This document shows, piece by piece, positions 44,640 to 54,033 of a stretch of 64,000 nucleotides of DNA. The first letter of the stretch is position 1. Each line of letters opens with the position of its first letter. Location: the NCBI RefSeq assembly GCF_039540375.1, contig NZ_BAABEX010000031.1, positions 54,239-118,238 on the forward strand, given 5' to 3'. The notes beneath the pieces were generated by a model. That model was not told the origin of the DNA. It searched no databases and saw only the letters and a list, made by a program, of their open reading frames with translations. Position numbers and translations under genes: made by a program. The stretch comes from Acidovorax_G lacteus (GTDB lineage: Bacteria; Pseudomonadota; Gammaproteobacteria; Burkholderiales; Burkholderiaceae_C).

Positions 44640-47252
44640 TCACCCGGCGCGCGGGGGGCGTGGCGTGCGGCCCCGGCGGGCCCGGGCGCTGGGGCGTGTG
44701 TCGGGTGCGTCGCGGGCCAGGTCCCAGTGGGCGGTGGTGAGTGTGCCGGCCAGCTGCGTGCCCATGGTGGCGTCGGCGGCTTGTTCCAGGGCCTGCACCA
44801 TGCGGGCCAGGCGGTCGCCCAGCGATTCGGTGGACAGGCGCTCGCGCAGCCGCTCCACCATCAGCGGCAGGGCCAGCGGTGTGGGCCGTTGCAGTGCGTG
44901 TAACGCCAGGCTGCGGGTGTGCAAGGCGTCCAGGGTGCGGTGCAGGCGGTCCAGGTCCAGCTCGTGGGCCAGCAGTTCGGTGCGGGCCTGTGTGAGCAGC
45001 AGATTGTCCGGGTCGTACTGCGCAAACACGTCGTAGTACAGCGAGGCCGAGGCCTGCAGCTGCCGGCTGCTGCGCTGCTCGCCCGGGTGGCTCTGAAACA
45101 CCAGGCCCGCGATGCGTGCGATTTCGCGAAAGCGCCGCCGGGCCATTTCGGTGGCGTTCAGGCTGGCCAGCACCTCGGTCTGCAGCGCGGCGGTGTCGGG
45201 CGGTGCGGCCAGCAGGCGGGGCAGCAGCGCCGCCCAGTCGATGGGGCGTGCCGACAGCAGTTCCAGCCCGTAGTCGTTGACGGCGATGGAGAAGGTGTTG
45301 GCCTCGTGCTGCGCGGCGCGCCAGGCCAGCAGCCCGGCCAGGCCCTGGTGCACCAGCCGCCCGGCCAGCGGGTACAGAAACAGGTGCCAGCCTTCGCGCG
45401 TGTGCAGGGTTTCGGCCACCAGCCGCCCGGGCGTGGGCAGGGCCGACCACGCGGCCTGCAGCGCCAGCAGCGGCTGGGCGCAGCGCATTTCGGGGCTGTC
45501 GAACAGGCCCTGCTCGGCGCGCTCGAACTGCACCAGCATGGCATCGGCCAGGGTGTTGGACAGCGGCATGCGCCCGCCGCTCCAGCGCGGCACGGCGGCT
45601 TGCCCGCTGGCGGCGCGGCGTACGTAGGCGGTCATCTGTTCGATGCGCACCAGCTCCAGCAGGCGGCCTGCAAACAGGAACACATCGCCTGCGCGCAGCC
45701 GCGCCACAAAGCTTTCTTCCACCGTGCCCAGCGTGGCCCCGCCCACAAACTGCACGCGCAGGCTCGCATCGCTCACGATGGTGCCGATGTTGCTGCGGTG
45801 CCGCCGCGCCAGGCGCGCATCGGGCACACGCCACACGCCGTCCTCGTCGGGCACCACGCGGTGAAAGTCGGGGTACTGCGCAAGCGAGGCCCCGCCCTGG
45901 CGCACGAACTGCAGCGCCCACTGCCATTCGGCGTCGCTCAGGCGCGCATAGGCCGGGGCGCGGCGCACCTCGGCCAGCAGCGCGGCGGGCTCAAACCCGC
46001 CGCCCAGCGCCACCGTGACGAGGTGCTGCACCAGCACGTCGAGCGGCGCGCGCGGGCTGTGGCGGGCCTCCACCCGCCCACCGGCCAGCGCCAGGCGCGC
46101 GGCGGCGGCTTCGACCAGCTCCAGGCTGTGCGTGGGCACCAGCGTGATGTGCGAGCTGCGCCCGGGCGCGTGGCCCGAGCGCCCGGCGCGCTGCAGCAGC
46201 CGCGCAACGCCCTTGGCCGAGCCGATCTGCAGCACCTGCTCCACGGGCAGGAAGTCCACGCCCAGGTCCAGGCTGGACGTGCACACCACCGCCTTGAGCT
46301 GCCCGTGCTTGAGGCCGTCTTCCACCCAGGCGCGCACGGCCGGGTCGAGCGAGCCGTGGTGCAGCGCAATGAGCCCGGCCCAGTCGGGACGCGCCTCCAG
46401 CAGGGCCTGGTACCAGCGCTCGGCCTGCGAGCGCGTGTTGGTGAACACCAGCGTGGTGGCGGCCTGCCCGATGGCGGCCACCACCTGCGGCAGCAGCGCC
46501 AGGCCCAGGTGCCCGGCCCACGGAAAGCGCTCGATGCGCTCGGGCAGCAGCACCTGCACGGCCAGGGGCTTGTCGATACGGCCCTGCACCAGCCGCGGCG
46601 GCGGGGCAGCCGGTGTGCACGCGCCCACAGCCGGGGCGGGCACCAGCGTGGCCAGGGCTTCGTCCAGGTTGGCCAGCGTGGCCGACATGCCCCAGACCTG
46701 GAGCTGCGGGTTCCAGCCCGACAGCCGGGCCAGCGCCAGCTGCACCTGCACGCCGCGCTTGTTGCCCAGCAGCTCGTGCCATTCGTCGGCCACCACCAGG
46801 CGCACGCGCGACAGGCGCTCGCGCGCGTCGGCCCGCGCCAGCAGCAGCGACAGGCTTTCGGGTGTGGTCACCAGCACGGTGGGCAGGCGCTTGTCCTGCG
46901 CGGCGCGTTCGTTGCTGGCGGTGTCACCGGTGCGCAGGCCGCTGCTCCAGTGCGGGGCCAGCGCGGCCAGGGGCACGCGCAGCGCCTGCAGCGTGTCGGC
47001 GGCCAGTGCGCGCATGGGCGTGATCCACAGCACCGCAAGCGGCGGGGCGGTGGCGGGGTCGGCGGGCGCGGCGGCCAGGTGCTGCAGGGCGCCCAGCCAC
47101 ACGGCATAGGTTTTGCCCGATCCGGTGGTGGCGTGCAGCAGGCCGCTGGCGCCCTGGGCCAGCGCATCCCACACCTCTTGCTGAAAGGCAAACGGCTGCC
47201 AGCCGCGCGCAGCCATCCAGGCGGCGGCGTCGATGGGGCGATGGTCGGTCAT
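44640..47252 (-). CDS. lhr: Ligase-associated DEXH-box helicase (Lhr-type)
   Basis: 870 aa superfamily 2 DNA helicase. Walker A TTGSGKT (about 42-48), motif II with DEWHELLG, motif III GMSATL, motif V CTSSLDLGVDFLPV and motif VI RLLQRAGRSGHAPG. A winged-helix and Lhr core region follows, then the C-terminal domain with FVGGATLGTVEESF. This is the short form found with LigB, PdeM and the MBL exonuclease. The tail is Arg/Pro-rich. It ends next to the surface-protein block; the gap to the alkyltransferase-like gene is 35 bp. Confidence 0.94.
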   Translation of the reverse strand: MTDHRPIDAAAWMAARGWQPFAFQQEVWDALAQGASGLLHATTGSGKTYAVWLGALQHLAAAPADPATAPPLAVLWITPMRALAADTLQALRVPLAALAPHWSSGLRTGDTASNERAAQDKRLPTVLVTTPESLSLLLARADARERLSRVRLVVADEWHELLGNKRGVQVQLALARLSGWNPQLQVWGMSATLANLDEALATLVPAPAVGACTPAAPPPRLVQGRIDKPLAVQVLLPERIERFPWAGHLGLALLPQVVAAIGQAATTLVFTNTRSQAERWYQALLEARPDWAGLIALHHGSLDPAVRAWVEDGLKHGQLKAVVCTSSLDLGVDFLPVEQVLQIGSAKGVARLLQRAGRSGHAPGRSSHITLVPTHSLELVEAAAARLALAGGRVEARHSPRAPLDVLVQHLVTVALGGGFEPAALLAEVRRAPAYARLSDAEWQWALQFVRQGGASLAQYPDFHRVVPDEDGVWRVPDARLARRHRSNIGTIVSDASLRVQFVGGATLGTVEESFVARLRAGDVFLFAGRLLELVRIEQMTAYVRRAASGQAAVPRWSGGRMPLSNTLADAMLVQFERAEQGLFDSPEMRCAQPLLALQAAWSALPTPGRLVAETLHTREGWHLFLYPLAGRLVHQGLAGLLAWRAAQHEANTFSIAVNDYGLELLSARPIDWAALLPRLLAAPPDTAALQTEVLASLNATEMARRRFREIARIAGLVFQSHPGEQRSSRQLQASASLYYDVFAQYDPDNLLLTQARTELLAHELDLDRLHRTLDALHTRSLALHALQRPTPLALPLMVERLRERLSTESLGDRLARMVQALEQAADATMGTQLAGTLTTAHWDLARDAPDTRPSARARRGRTPRPPRAG

Positions 47253-47287
47253 GCGCGGCGGCAGGTCGTGGGGAGTCGGCCGGTCGA

Positions 47288-47704
47288 TCAGGCAGGGAGG
47301 CCTTCGAGTTGGCGCCTTTCGGTGATCCAGCGCACATCAAAGCTGAGTTTGCGCATCAGTGGCGAGTCGGGCTCGATCACGCGCCACACCGGGGCGATGT
47401 GGCAGATGTCGTCGCCCGCCTGCAGACGCTCGAACGCGTGCTCGGCCACGATGCGCAGGAACAGCGAGGTCGACACTGGGCAGGCGGCATCTGCCCCGTG
47501 GCGTGCGGCCAGTTCGCGCCGCAGCTGCTGGATGGGCAGGCTGCGCCCTGGCGGCAGCGTGCGCACGAAGGCGTCGATCTCCTGGGGGCTGGAGATCAGC
47601 AGGCGAGCGCCTTGTGGCACGCCTGCAAAGGCCTTGTCGAGCACCACCGTATGCGGGGGCTTGGCGCACATTTTCTCGGTCCAGGTCTTGCGGCTGCGGG
47701 GCAT
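47288..47704 (-). CDS. Alkyltransferase-like (MGMT-family) protein without active-site Cys
   Basis: 138 aa. Basic N-terminus MPRSRKTWTEKM. The segment LPIQQLRRELAARHGADAACP is followed by a recognition-helix-like FLRIVAEHAF and the motif PVWRVIEPD where O6-alkylguanine transferases have PCHRV. It ends ERRQLEGL, like the MGMT C-terminus. The catalytic cysteine position is not Cys, as in ATL proteins, which bind alkylated DNA and recruit repair. It lies inside the ligase-helicase-exonuclease gene set, 134 bp after the ligase stop. Family assignment rests on motif order, not alignment. Confidence 0.65.
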   Translation of the reverse strand: MPRSRKTWTEKMCAKPPHTVVLDKAFAGVPQGARLLISSPQEIDAFVRTLPPGRSLPIQQLRRELAARHGADAACPVSTSLFLRIVAEHAFERLQAGDDICHIAPVWRVIEPDSPLMRKLSFDVRWITERRQLEGLPA

Positions 47705-47838
47705 GGTGGGTCTCCGGTTCAACGGGGTGCGCCAAGCATCGCACCCTGCGGCGGCGGTGCCCAGAATCCCCGTGGAAACCCTGATGCTTTGGCGCTGCAG
47801 GGCAGTGAGCGCCGCGCGGGAGGGCCGCAACAGGCCGT

Positions 47839-49536
47839 TCATGCGCTCGCCTCGGGTGGGAGCAATGCCGCCAGCGTTTGCAGCGTGTCGGCCTCGGCCA
47901 CGGGTTTGTCCTGCCGCCAGCGCAGCATGCGCGGAAAGCGCACCGCAATGCCGCTTTTGTGCCGCGGGCTGCGGGCAATGCCTTCAAAGCCCAGCTCGAA
48001 CACCAGCGTGGCCTCCACGCTGCGCACCGGGCCGAAGGTCTCGCGCGTGGTCTTGCGGATGATCGCGTCCACCTGTGCGATCTCGGCGTCCGTGAGCCCC
48101 GAATACGCCTTGGCAAAGGGCACGAGCTGGCGTGCGGGATCTTGGGGCGGCCCGCTCCACACCGCAAAGGTGTAGTCGGTGTAGAGGCTCGCGCGCCGCC
48201 CATGGCCGCGCTGGGCGTAGAGGAGCACGGCGTCCACGCTCATGGGGTCGATCTTCCACTTCCACCACACGCCCACGTCTTTGGTGCGGCCCACGCCGTA
48301 GGCGGCGGTGCGGTGCTTGAGCATGAAGCCTTCGGTGCCCAGGCTGCGCGCGGCCTCGCGCTGGCGGGCGAGGTCCTGCCAGTCGGGGCCGTGCAGCAGC
48401 GGGCTCAGGCGCAGGGTGCCCTCGGGTGCTGCCGCGATGGCCTCAGGGGGCGGCAACAGGGCTTCCAGCAGCGCGCGGCGCACATGCTGGGGCTGGCCGC
48501 GCAGGTCTTGCCCCGCGTGTTCGAGCAGGTCGTAGGCCACCAGCGCCACGGGCAGATCGCGCAGCAGGGCGGCTGAGAGCGTCTTGCGGCCCAGGCGCTT
48601 TTGCAGGTCGGCAAAGGGGCGGGGCAGGGCACTGCCCCCGGGCCACACCAGGATCTCGCCGTCGAGCACCGTGCCGTCGGGCAGGGCCTGGGCGGCGGCG
48701 GCCAGTTCGGGGAAGCGGTCGGTCACCAGTTCTTCGCCGCGCGACCAGATCCACACGCCGCCTGCGCGGCGCACCACCTGCGCGCGGATGCCGTCCCACT
48801 TCCATTCCACCTGCCAGTCGCCGGGCGGGCCGAGTTGCGCGGCGAGCGCGTCCACCGGCGCGGCCAGCGGGTGGGCCAGAAAGAACGGGTAGGGCTGGCT
48901 GGCCAGCTCGGGGCTGCTGGCCTCCATGCCGGGCAGGGTGTCGGCTTCGGTGGCCACCAGCGCGGCGTAGTCGTGCGCAGCCGGCTGGCGGCCCACCTGC
49001 GTGTAGCCCATGAGCCGGTGGGCGATGCGCTTGGCGTCCACACCGCTCACCTGGGCCAGCGCCTGCACCACCTGCAGGCGCGACACGCCCACGCGGAAGT
49101 TGCCGGTGATGAGCTTGAAGTACACAAAACGCTGCCCGGGCACGAGCGCCGCCCACTGCGCGCGCAGGGCCTCGGCCTGCGCGTCAGGCGGCAGGGCGCG
49201 CAGCGGCAGCAGGCGCTGCATCCAGGCGGCCAGGGGCAGGTCGGGATCGGGTGCGGTGGGCGGGGGCAGCAACAGCGCCAGGGTTTCGGCTAGGTCGCCC
49301 ACGGCCTGGTAGCTTTCCTCAAACAACCACTCGGGCAGTCCTGCGGCGGCCTGGGCCAGGGCCTTGAGCTGGCGCGTGGGCACCATCTGCCGCGGCTTGC
49401 CGCCAGCCAGAAAGTACACGGCCCAGGCGCCATCGGCTGCGTCGGCGCTGCGCAGGTAGGCCACCAGCGCGGCCAGCTTGGCGCTTTGCGAGGTGGTGGC
49501 GTCGAGCTGCTGGAACAGCGCGGCAAAGCCCTTCAT
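47839..49536 (-). CDS. ligB: ATP-dependent DNA ligase LigB-type
   Basis: 565 aa. The N-terminal alpha-helical domain (about 200 aa) is followed by the nucleotidyltransferase domain with the adenylated lysine in EWKWDGIRAQ (motif I). Other motifs: SRGEELVTDRFPEL, LDGEILVWPG (motif III), AYDLLEHAG, GTEGFMLKHRTAAYGVGRT (motif IV) and WWKWKIDP (motif V); an OB-fold ends the protein. It seals DNA nicks with ATP; the set is thought to act in DNA damage response. The start overlaps the exonuclease stop (ATGA). Confidence 0.96.
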   Translation of the reverse strand: MKGFAALFQQLDATTSQSAKLAALVAYLRSADAADGAWAVYFLAGGKPRQMVPTRQLKALAQAAAGLPEWLFEESYQAVGDLAETLALLLPPPTAPDPDLPLAAWMQRLLPLRALPPDAQAEALRAQWAALVPGQRFVYFKLITGNFRVGVSRLQVVQALAQVSGVDAKRIAHRLMGYTQVGRQPAAHDYAALVATEADTLPGMEASSPELASQPYPFFLAHPLAAPVDALAAQLGPPGDWQVEWKWDGIRAQVVRRAGGVWIWSRGEELVTDRFPELAAAAQALPDGTVLDGEILVWPGGSALPRPFADLQKRLGRKTLSAALLRDLPVALVAYDLLEHAGQDLRGQPQHVRRALLEALLPPPEAIAAAPEGTLRLSPLLHGPDWQDLARQREAARSLGTEGFMLKHRTAAYGVGRTKDVGVWWKWKIDPMSVDAVLLYAQRGHGRRASLYTDYTFAVWSGPPQDPARQLVPFAKAYSGLTDAEIAQVDAIIRKTTRETFGPVRSVEATLVFELGFEGIARSPRHKSGIAVRFPRMLRWRQDKPVAEADTLQTLAALLPPEASA

Positions 49537-50624
49537 GGCGCGGCCTCCGGCGCGGCGGGGTCCGGGGTGGGCTCCGGTGCGGCGGCCGGTGTGGCCGTGT
49601 CGGGCGCTGCAGCATCGGCGTCTTCGGTGGCGTCGTCCTGGCCGTACTCGGTGGCAAACACCTGGGCATCCAGGCCTTGTTCGCACAGCCAGCGCACCAT
49701 CACCTCGGTGCTGCCGTGGGTGACGATGATGCGCTCGGCCCCGGTGGCCCCGATGGCGCGCTGCAGGCCCGGCCAGTCGGCGTGGTCGCTCATCACGAAG
49801 CCGCGGTCCACCCCACGGCGGCGGCGCGCGCCGCGCACCAGCATCCAGCCGCTGGCAAAGGCGTCGGAATGCTCGCCAAAGCGCTTGAGCCAGGGCGTGC
49901 CCGCGGCCGAGGGCGGCGCAATCACCAGCGCGCGCTTGAGGTCGGTCTTGGTGAGCGATGGGTCGGTGGCGCGCAGCGTGGGCGGCAGGGGTACGCCGGC
50001 TGCGCGGTACACGGCGTTGAGCGGCTCCACCGCGCCATGCGCCACGATGGGGCCGATGCCTGCATCCACCCCGCGCAGCACGCGCTGGGCCTTGCCGAAG
50101 GCGTAGCCGTAGAGCACGCTGGCGCGGCCTGCGGCGGCGTTGACCTGCCACCAGGCGTTGATCTCGGCCTCCAGCTCGGCGCGGGCGGGCCAGCGGTAAA
50201 TCGGCAGGCCGAAGGTGGATTCGGTGATGAAGGTGTGGCAGCGCACGGGCTCAAACGGCGGGCAGGTGCCGTCGGCTTCGAGCTTGTAGTCGCCCGAGGC
50301 CACCCAGACCTGGCCGCCGTGTTCCAGCCGCACCTGGGCCGAGCCCAGCACATGCCCGGCCGGGTGCAGCGAAATGCGCACGCCCTGGTGCTCCACCACC
50401 TCGCCGTAGGCCAGCGTCTGCAGCGCGATGCCCTCGCCCAGGCGCGCGCGCAGCGTGCCTGCGCTGTCGGTGTGGGCCAGGTAATGGCCCGAGCCGCGGC
50501 GTGCATGGTCGGAATGCGCGTGCGTGATCACGCAGCGGTCCACGGGCCGCCAGGGGTCGATGTAGAAGTCGCCCACGGGGCAGTACAGCCCCTGCGGGCG
50601 CAGGACGATCAGGTCTGCAGGCAT
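49533..50624 (-). CDS. Ligase-associated MBL-fold exonuclease
   Basis: 363 aa. Metallo-beta-lactamase/beta-CASP fold with ITHAHSDHARRG (metal site), HPAGHVLGSAQV, SGDYKLEADG, FITESTFGLPIY and VMSDHADW with a late histidine in IIVTHGSTEVMV. This is the exonuclease partner of LigB. An Ala/Pro/Asp tail (last about 45 aa) is low complexity. Four-nt overlap with ligB downstream shows coupling; it is the first gene of the repair operon. Confidence 0.93.
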   Translation of the reverse strand: MPADLIVLRPQGLYCPVGDFYIDPWRPVDRCVITHAHSDHARRGSGHYLAHTDSAGTLRARLGEGIALQTLAYGEVVEHQGVRISLHPAGHVLGSAQVRLEHGGQVWVASGDYKLEADGTCPPFEPVRCHTFITESTFGLPIYRWPARAELEAEINAWWQVNAAAGRASVLYGYAFGKAQRVLRGVDAGIGPIVAHGAVEPLNAVYRAAGVPLPPTLRATDPSLTKTDLKRALVIAPPSAAGTPWLKRFGEHSDAFASGWMLVRGARRRRGVDRGFVMSDHADWPGLQRAIGATGAERIIVTHGSTEVMVRWLCEQGLDAQVFATEYGQDDATEDADAAAPDTATPAAAPEPTPDPAAPEAAP

Positions 50625-50766
50625 GCGGTGGGTGCGGCGGCCCGGGCATGGGCGCAGCGCTGGGGGGCATCGTACGCAGGCGCGCCGCGCGCTGCTGCAG
50701 GCCTGCGCGATACCGGGGTGCCAGCGCCGGGATTGCGCTGCGCACCCTGCGCAGGTCGGGGTGCGG

Positions 50767-50782
50767 TTGCAACCGGTTGCAA
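50767..50782. promoter_or_regulatory. LacI-type operator palindrome before the binding-protein gene
   Basis: TTGCAACCGGTTGCAA is a perfect 16-bp palindrome with the central CCGG typical of LacI/GalR-family operators. It lies 121 bp upstream of the ABC binding-protein start and 143 bp from the divergent exonuclease start. No LacI-type gene is in the window. Confidence 0.7.
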
Positions 50783-50902
50783 ATGCCCAGCCTGCACGGC
50801 CTGCGGGCGTGCGCTCCATGCCACAACCAGGCCGCAAACCGCTTGCCGTGGCCGCGCGGCTCGGGCATCGTCGGCCGCTTCACAACTGATTTGAATGCTC
50901 CC

Positions 50903-52495
50903 ATGCCCACCAAGCATCTGCTCTCCTGCGCCAGCGCCCTCACTCTGGCCCTGTGCGCGGCCTTCGCCCCGGCCCACGCCAAATCGTTCCGCTGGGCCGG
51001 CTCGTCCGACATCCAGACCATGGACATCCATTCGCAGAACAGCGCTCTGGGCAACGGCATCCACGCCGCGGTGTACGAGTCGCTGGTCATGTTCAACAGC
51101 CGTACGCTCAAGGTCGAGCCGCTGCTGGCCGTGTCGTGGAAGGAAGTCTCGCCCACGCAGATGCGCTTCAAGCTGCGCCAGGGCGTGAAGTTCAGCGACG
51201 GCTCGACCATGACCGTGGACGACGTGGTGTTCTCGCTGCAGCGGGCCATGGCGCGCACCTCCACGTATTCGATCTACACCCAGGGCATCGACCGCGTGGC
51301 CCGGGTGGACGCCGAGACGCTGGACATCTTCTTGAAGAACCCCAACCCCGTGCTGCTCAACCAGCTGACCGAGCTGCGCGTGATGAGCAAGGCCTGGGCC
51401 GAAAAGCACAACGCGGTAGAGCCCAAAGACATCAAGAGCAAGGACGAAACCTTCTCGCACCGCAACGCCATGGGCACCGGGCCCTACGTGCTCAAGGAAT
51501 GGGTGCCCGACCAGAAGCTGGTGTTTGCCGCCAACCCCCACTGGTGGAACGCGGGCAAGGTTGAGGGCAACGTGACCGAGATCACCTACACGCCCATCAA
51601 GTCCGAGGCCACGCGCATTGCCGCGCTGCTGTCGGGCGAGGTGGACATGGTCCGCGACACCAGCATCCAGGATCTGGGGCGCCTCAAGAGCAACCCCAAC
51701 CTCAAGGTCATGGAGATGGTGGAAAACCGCACCGTGTACCTGGCGCTCGACCAGTTCCGCGACGAGCTGCCGGGCAGCAACATCAAGGGCAAGAACCCGC
51801 TCAAAGACCTGCGCGTGCGCAAGGCCCTGTACCAGGCCATCGACAGCGCCACGCTGCAGCGCGTGACCATGCGCGGCATGGCCAAGCCCACTGGGGCCAT
51901 CGTGTCGCCGTTGGTCAACGGCTGGACCGAAGCCGTGGACAAGCGCCTGCCGTTTGACGCCACCGCCGCGCGCAACCTGCTGGCCGAGGCCGGCTACAAA
52001 GACGGCTTCGAGGTGGACTTTGCCTGCAGCAACAACGCCATCGTGCAGGACGAGGAAATCTGCCAGGCCATTACGTCGATGTGGTCGCGCGTGGGCGTCA
52101 AGGCCAAGCTGCGCACCATGCCCGCCGTGAGCTACTACCCCATGGCCCAGCGGCACGAGGCCACCATTGCCCTGCTGAGCTGGGGCGTGCCCACGTTTGA
52201 TGCGCTCTACACGCTGCAGTCGCTCGCGCGCACCAAAACCAGCGGCGCCGACGGCAACTACAACCTGGGCCGCTACAGCAACGAGCGCATGGACTACATC
52301 GTGGACCGTGTGAAGACCGAAACCGACCTGCCCGTGCGCAACCGCCTGCTCACCGAAGGCCTGCAGCTGCACAGCGACACCGTGGCCCACATTCCGCTGC
52401 ACCACCAGATGCTGGCCTGGGCGATGAAGAAAAACATCGACCTCGTGCAGCGCCCGGACAACCGCATCGACTGGCGGCTGATCAAGGTGAACTGA
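50903..52495 (+). CDS. ABC transporter substrate-binding protein, peptide/nickel family 5
   Basis: 530 aa periplasmic binding protein. A signal peptide ends AHAKSF; SBP family 5 motifs include QGVKFSDGSTMTVDDVVFSLQRA, GTGPYVLKEWVPDQKLVFAANPHWW and KDLRVRKALYQAID. Binds a peptide-like or related solute for import. No permease or ATPase gene is adjacent, so it is an orphan binding protein. It has a LacI-type palindrome 121 bp upstream. Confidence 0.93.
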   Translation: MPTKHLLSCASALTLALCAAFAPAHAKSFRWAGSSDIQTMDIHSQNSALGNGIHAAVYESLVMFNSRTLKVEPLLAVSWKEVSPTQMRFKLRQGVKFSDGSTMTVDDVVFSLQRAMARTSTYSIYTQGIDRVARVDAETLDIFLKNPNPVLLNQLTELRVMSKAWAEKHNAVEPKDIKSKDETFSHRNAMGTGPYVLKEWVPDQKLVFAANPHWWNAGKVEGNVTEITYTPIKSEATRIAALLSGEVDMVRDTSIQDLGRLKSNPNLKVMEMVENRTVYLALDQFRDELPGSNIKGKNPLKDLRVRKALYQAIDSATLQRVTMRGMAKPTGAIVSPLVNGWTEAVDKRLPFDATAARNLLAEAGYKDGFEVDFACSNNAIVQDEEICQAITSMWSRVGVKAKLRTMPAVSYYPMAQRHEATIALLSWGVPTFDALYTLQSLARTKTSGADGNYNLGRYSNERMDYIVDRVKTETDLPVRNRLLTEGLQLHSDTVAHIPLHHQMLAWAMKKNIDLVQRPDNRIDWRLIKVN

Positions 52496-52576
52496 GGCCG
52501 CGCGCCCGCGCTGCGCGGTGCCCGGTGCCGCGCAGCGCTGGCGTGATGTGCGCCCCTCGGCCGCGAGATGCTGCCG

Positions 52577-52634
52577 GGCAATTGCTATTATTTTGATAGC
52601 TGCTCGTGCTTGATTATTAAGCACGAGCAGCCAA
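52577..52634. repeat. Two-hairpin intergenic repeat (reverse orientation)
   Basis: GCTATTATTTTGATAGC small stem followed by GCTCGTGCTTGATTATTAAGCACGAGC. Intact, and in inverted orientation relative to the 16570 copy. Confidence 0.88.
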
Positions 52635-52711
52635 AAATGGCCTGAAGCTTTGCAGGGGCCGCGCAGCCTGCCGGTGCAGCCCGCTGAGTGAGGCCAGACC
52701 GGTGAAGGGCT

Positions 52712-53161
52712 TCAGCCGCCCACGTCCAGCGCGACAAACTCCCCGACCAGCTCCCCCACCACCAGCCCCTGGCAGCGCAGCACCGCGCGCACCGTGGCGC
52801 GCGCCTTGCCCTTGCGCGCGAGCATGCGCACAAAGCCTGGCCAGGGCGTGTCCGCATCCAGCGTGGCCTGCGCGCTGAAGTCGCCCACGATGGGCTGCAG
52901 GTACTCCATCTGGTTGCGCTGGATGACCAGCCGACTCGCCAGCCCCTCGCGGCGCAGCCGCGTGTGCAGCAGCGACCACGCCGCCAGGATCGCCACCGCT
53001 GACGCGCTGCCGCCGAACACCGTGTCGCGGTGGTTGATGTTGGGCGCCAACGGCGCGGCCAGCACCACGGTGTCGGGCTCCACGGTCTGCACCGTCACCG
53101 CCATGGCGCGGGACAGCGGAATGTGGTCGTGCAGATACTGGGCAAGGGCGTCGGCGTGCAT
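52712..53161 (-). CDS. YiiD C-terminal-like thioesterase
   Basis: 149 aa hot-dog fold protein. LAPNINHRDTVFGGSASAVAIL resembles the active-site region of YiiD C-terminal/thioesterase family 4HBT-like proteins. Start ATG at 53161. It probably hydrolyses an acyl thioester; substrate unknown. Confidence 0.8.
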   Translation of the reverse strand: MHADALAQYLHDHIPLSRAMAVTVQTVEPDTVVLAAPLAPNINHRDTVFGGSASAVAILAAWSLLHTRLRREGLASRLVIQRNQMEYLQPIVGDFSAQATLDADTPWPGFVRMLARKGKARATVRAVLRCQGLVVGELVGEFVALDVGG

Positions 53162-53214
53162 GGGCAGGGCTTTCGGGGCGTGGTGTGGGGTGGTGCGCAG
53201 GCGCTGTCGGTGGC

Positions 53215-53688
53215 TCAGGCCCGCGGCGCAGCGGCCACGCGTCGGGTGTAGGTGCAAAACACCGTGTCGCGCACCCAGCCCATGGCGGCGTACAGCGCCT
53301 GGGCGGCGGTATTGGTGTGGGCGGTGGTCAGGTCCATGCGTGCCATGCCGTCGGCTGCTGCGCGCGCCTCGGCGGCCTGCAGCAGTTGCCGGGCCACGCC
53401 CTGCTGCCGGGCCGCCGGGTGCACGAACAGGTCGTACAGCACATAGATGGGCTGCGCCTCCACCGAGCAGAAGCTGGGATAGAGCTGGCACAGCCCCACG
53501 AGCTGTTGCGCGTTGCCCTGCGCCACTAGCAGCACCGACTCGCCGCGCGCCTGCCGCGCCTGCAAAAAGGCCAGCGCGCGTGCGGCGTCGGGCGGCTGCT
53601 CGTAAAACTGCCGGTACAGGTCGAACAGCTGCGCAGCAGCGGGCAGGTCGGCCGCGGTGGCGGGGCGGATGGTGCAGGGTGCGGTCAT
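53215..53688 (-). CDS. GNAT-family N-acetyltransferase
   Basis: 157 aa. IRPATAADLPAAAQLF at the N-terminus; the acetyl-CoA loop is in VHPAARQQGVARQLLQAAE (motif A, Q-x-x-G-x-A) and the C-terminal TNTAAQALYAAMGW is motif B. Substrate unknown. The start at 53688 avoids a 22-codon extension into a GC-rich leader. It lies 54 bp upstream of the thioesterase gene. Confidence 0.92.
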   Translation of the reverse strand: MTAPCTIRPATAADLPAAAQLFDLYRQFYEQPPDAARALAFLQARQARGESVLLVAQGNAQQLVGLCQLYPSFCSVEAQPIYVLYDLFVHPAARQQGVARQLLQAAEARAAADGMARMDLTTAHTNTAAQALYAAMGWVRDTVFCTYTRRVAAAPRA

Positions 53689-54033
53689 GGGAGGAATGTG
53701 GAGGGGGGTGAGCCAGAGACGGTACGGGCCGGCAAGGCCGGGCACGGCTGGCAAGGCCCGGGCAGGCAGCAGCCGACGATTTCAGCCAGCGCGGCGGCCA
53801 TGAACCGGGCCGGGGGCTTGCGTTCGTGCATGGAACAGCAAGCGGCGCCAGCGGGCCCGCCGGCCGCAGGGCGTGCCTTGCGGCATGGCCCCCAAAAGCC
53901 GGGAAACCGTGCGCAGTTGCTATAAAAAACAGAGCTGCTTGTGCTTGCCCCTGCTGGGCTGCGGGCCGGTGGGCTGCCGGGACCAGTGCGCACGGCCACG
54001 GGGGCGCAAGGCGGGGGGGCCGTGAGCCCGCCG
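53689..54033. other. Intergenic region with decayed two-hairpin repeat
   Basis: 345 bp. A remnant of the two-hairpin family is visible at 53915-53960 (GTTGCTATAAAAAACAGAGC followed by TGCTTGTGCTTG). The rest shows no convincing gene. Confidence 0.5.

Noticed and set aside
44919..48062. Open frame of about 1047 codons on the plus strand over the helicase gene
   Set aside because: Antisense to a helicase with all conserved motifs; its composition is Gln/His/Arg-rich and it lacks a ribosome site.
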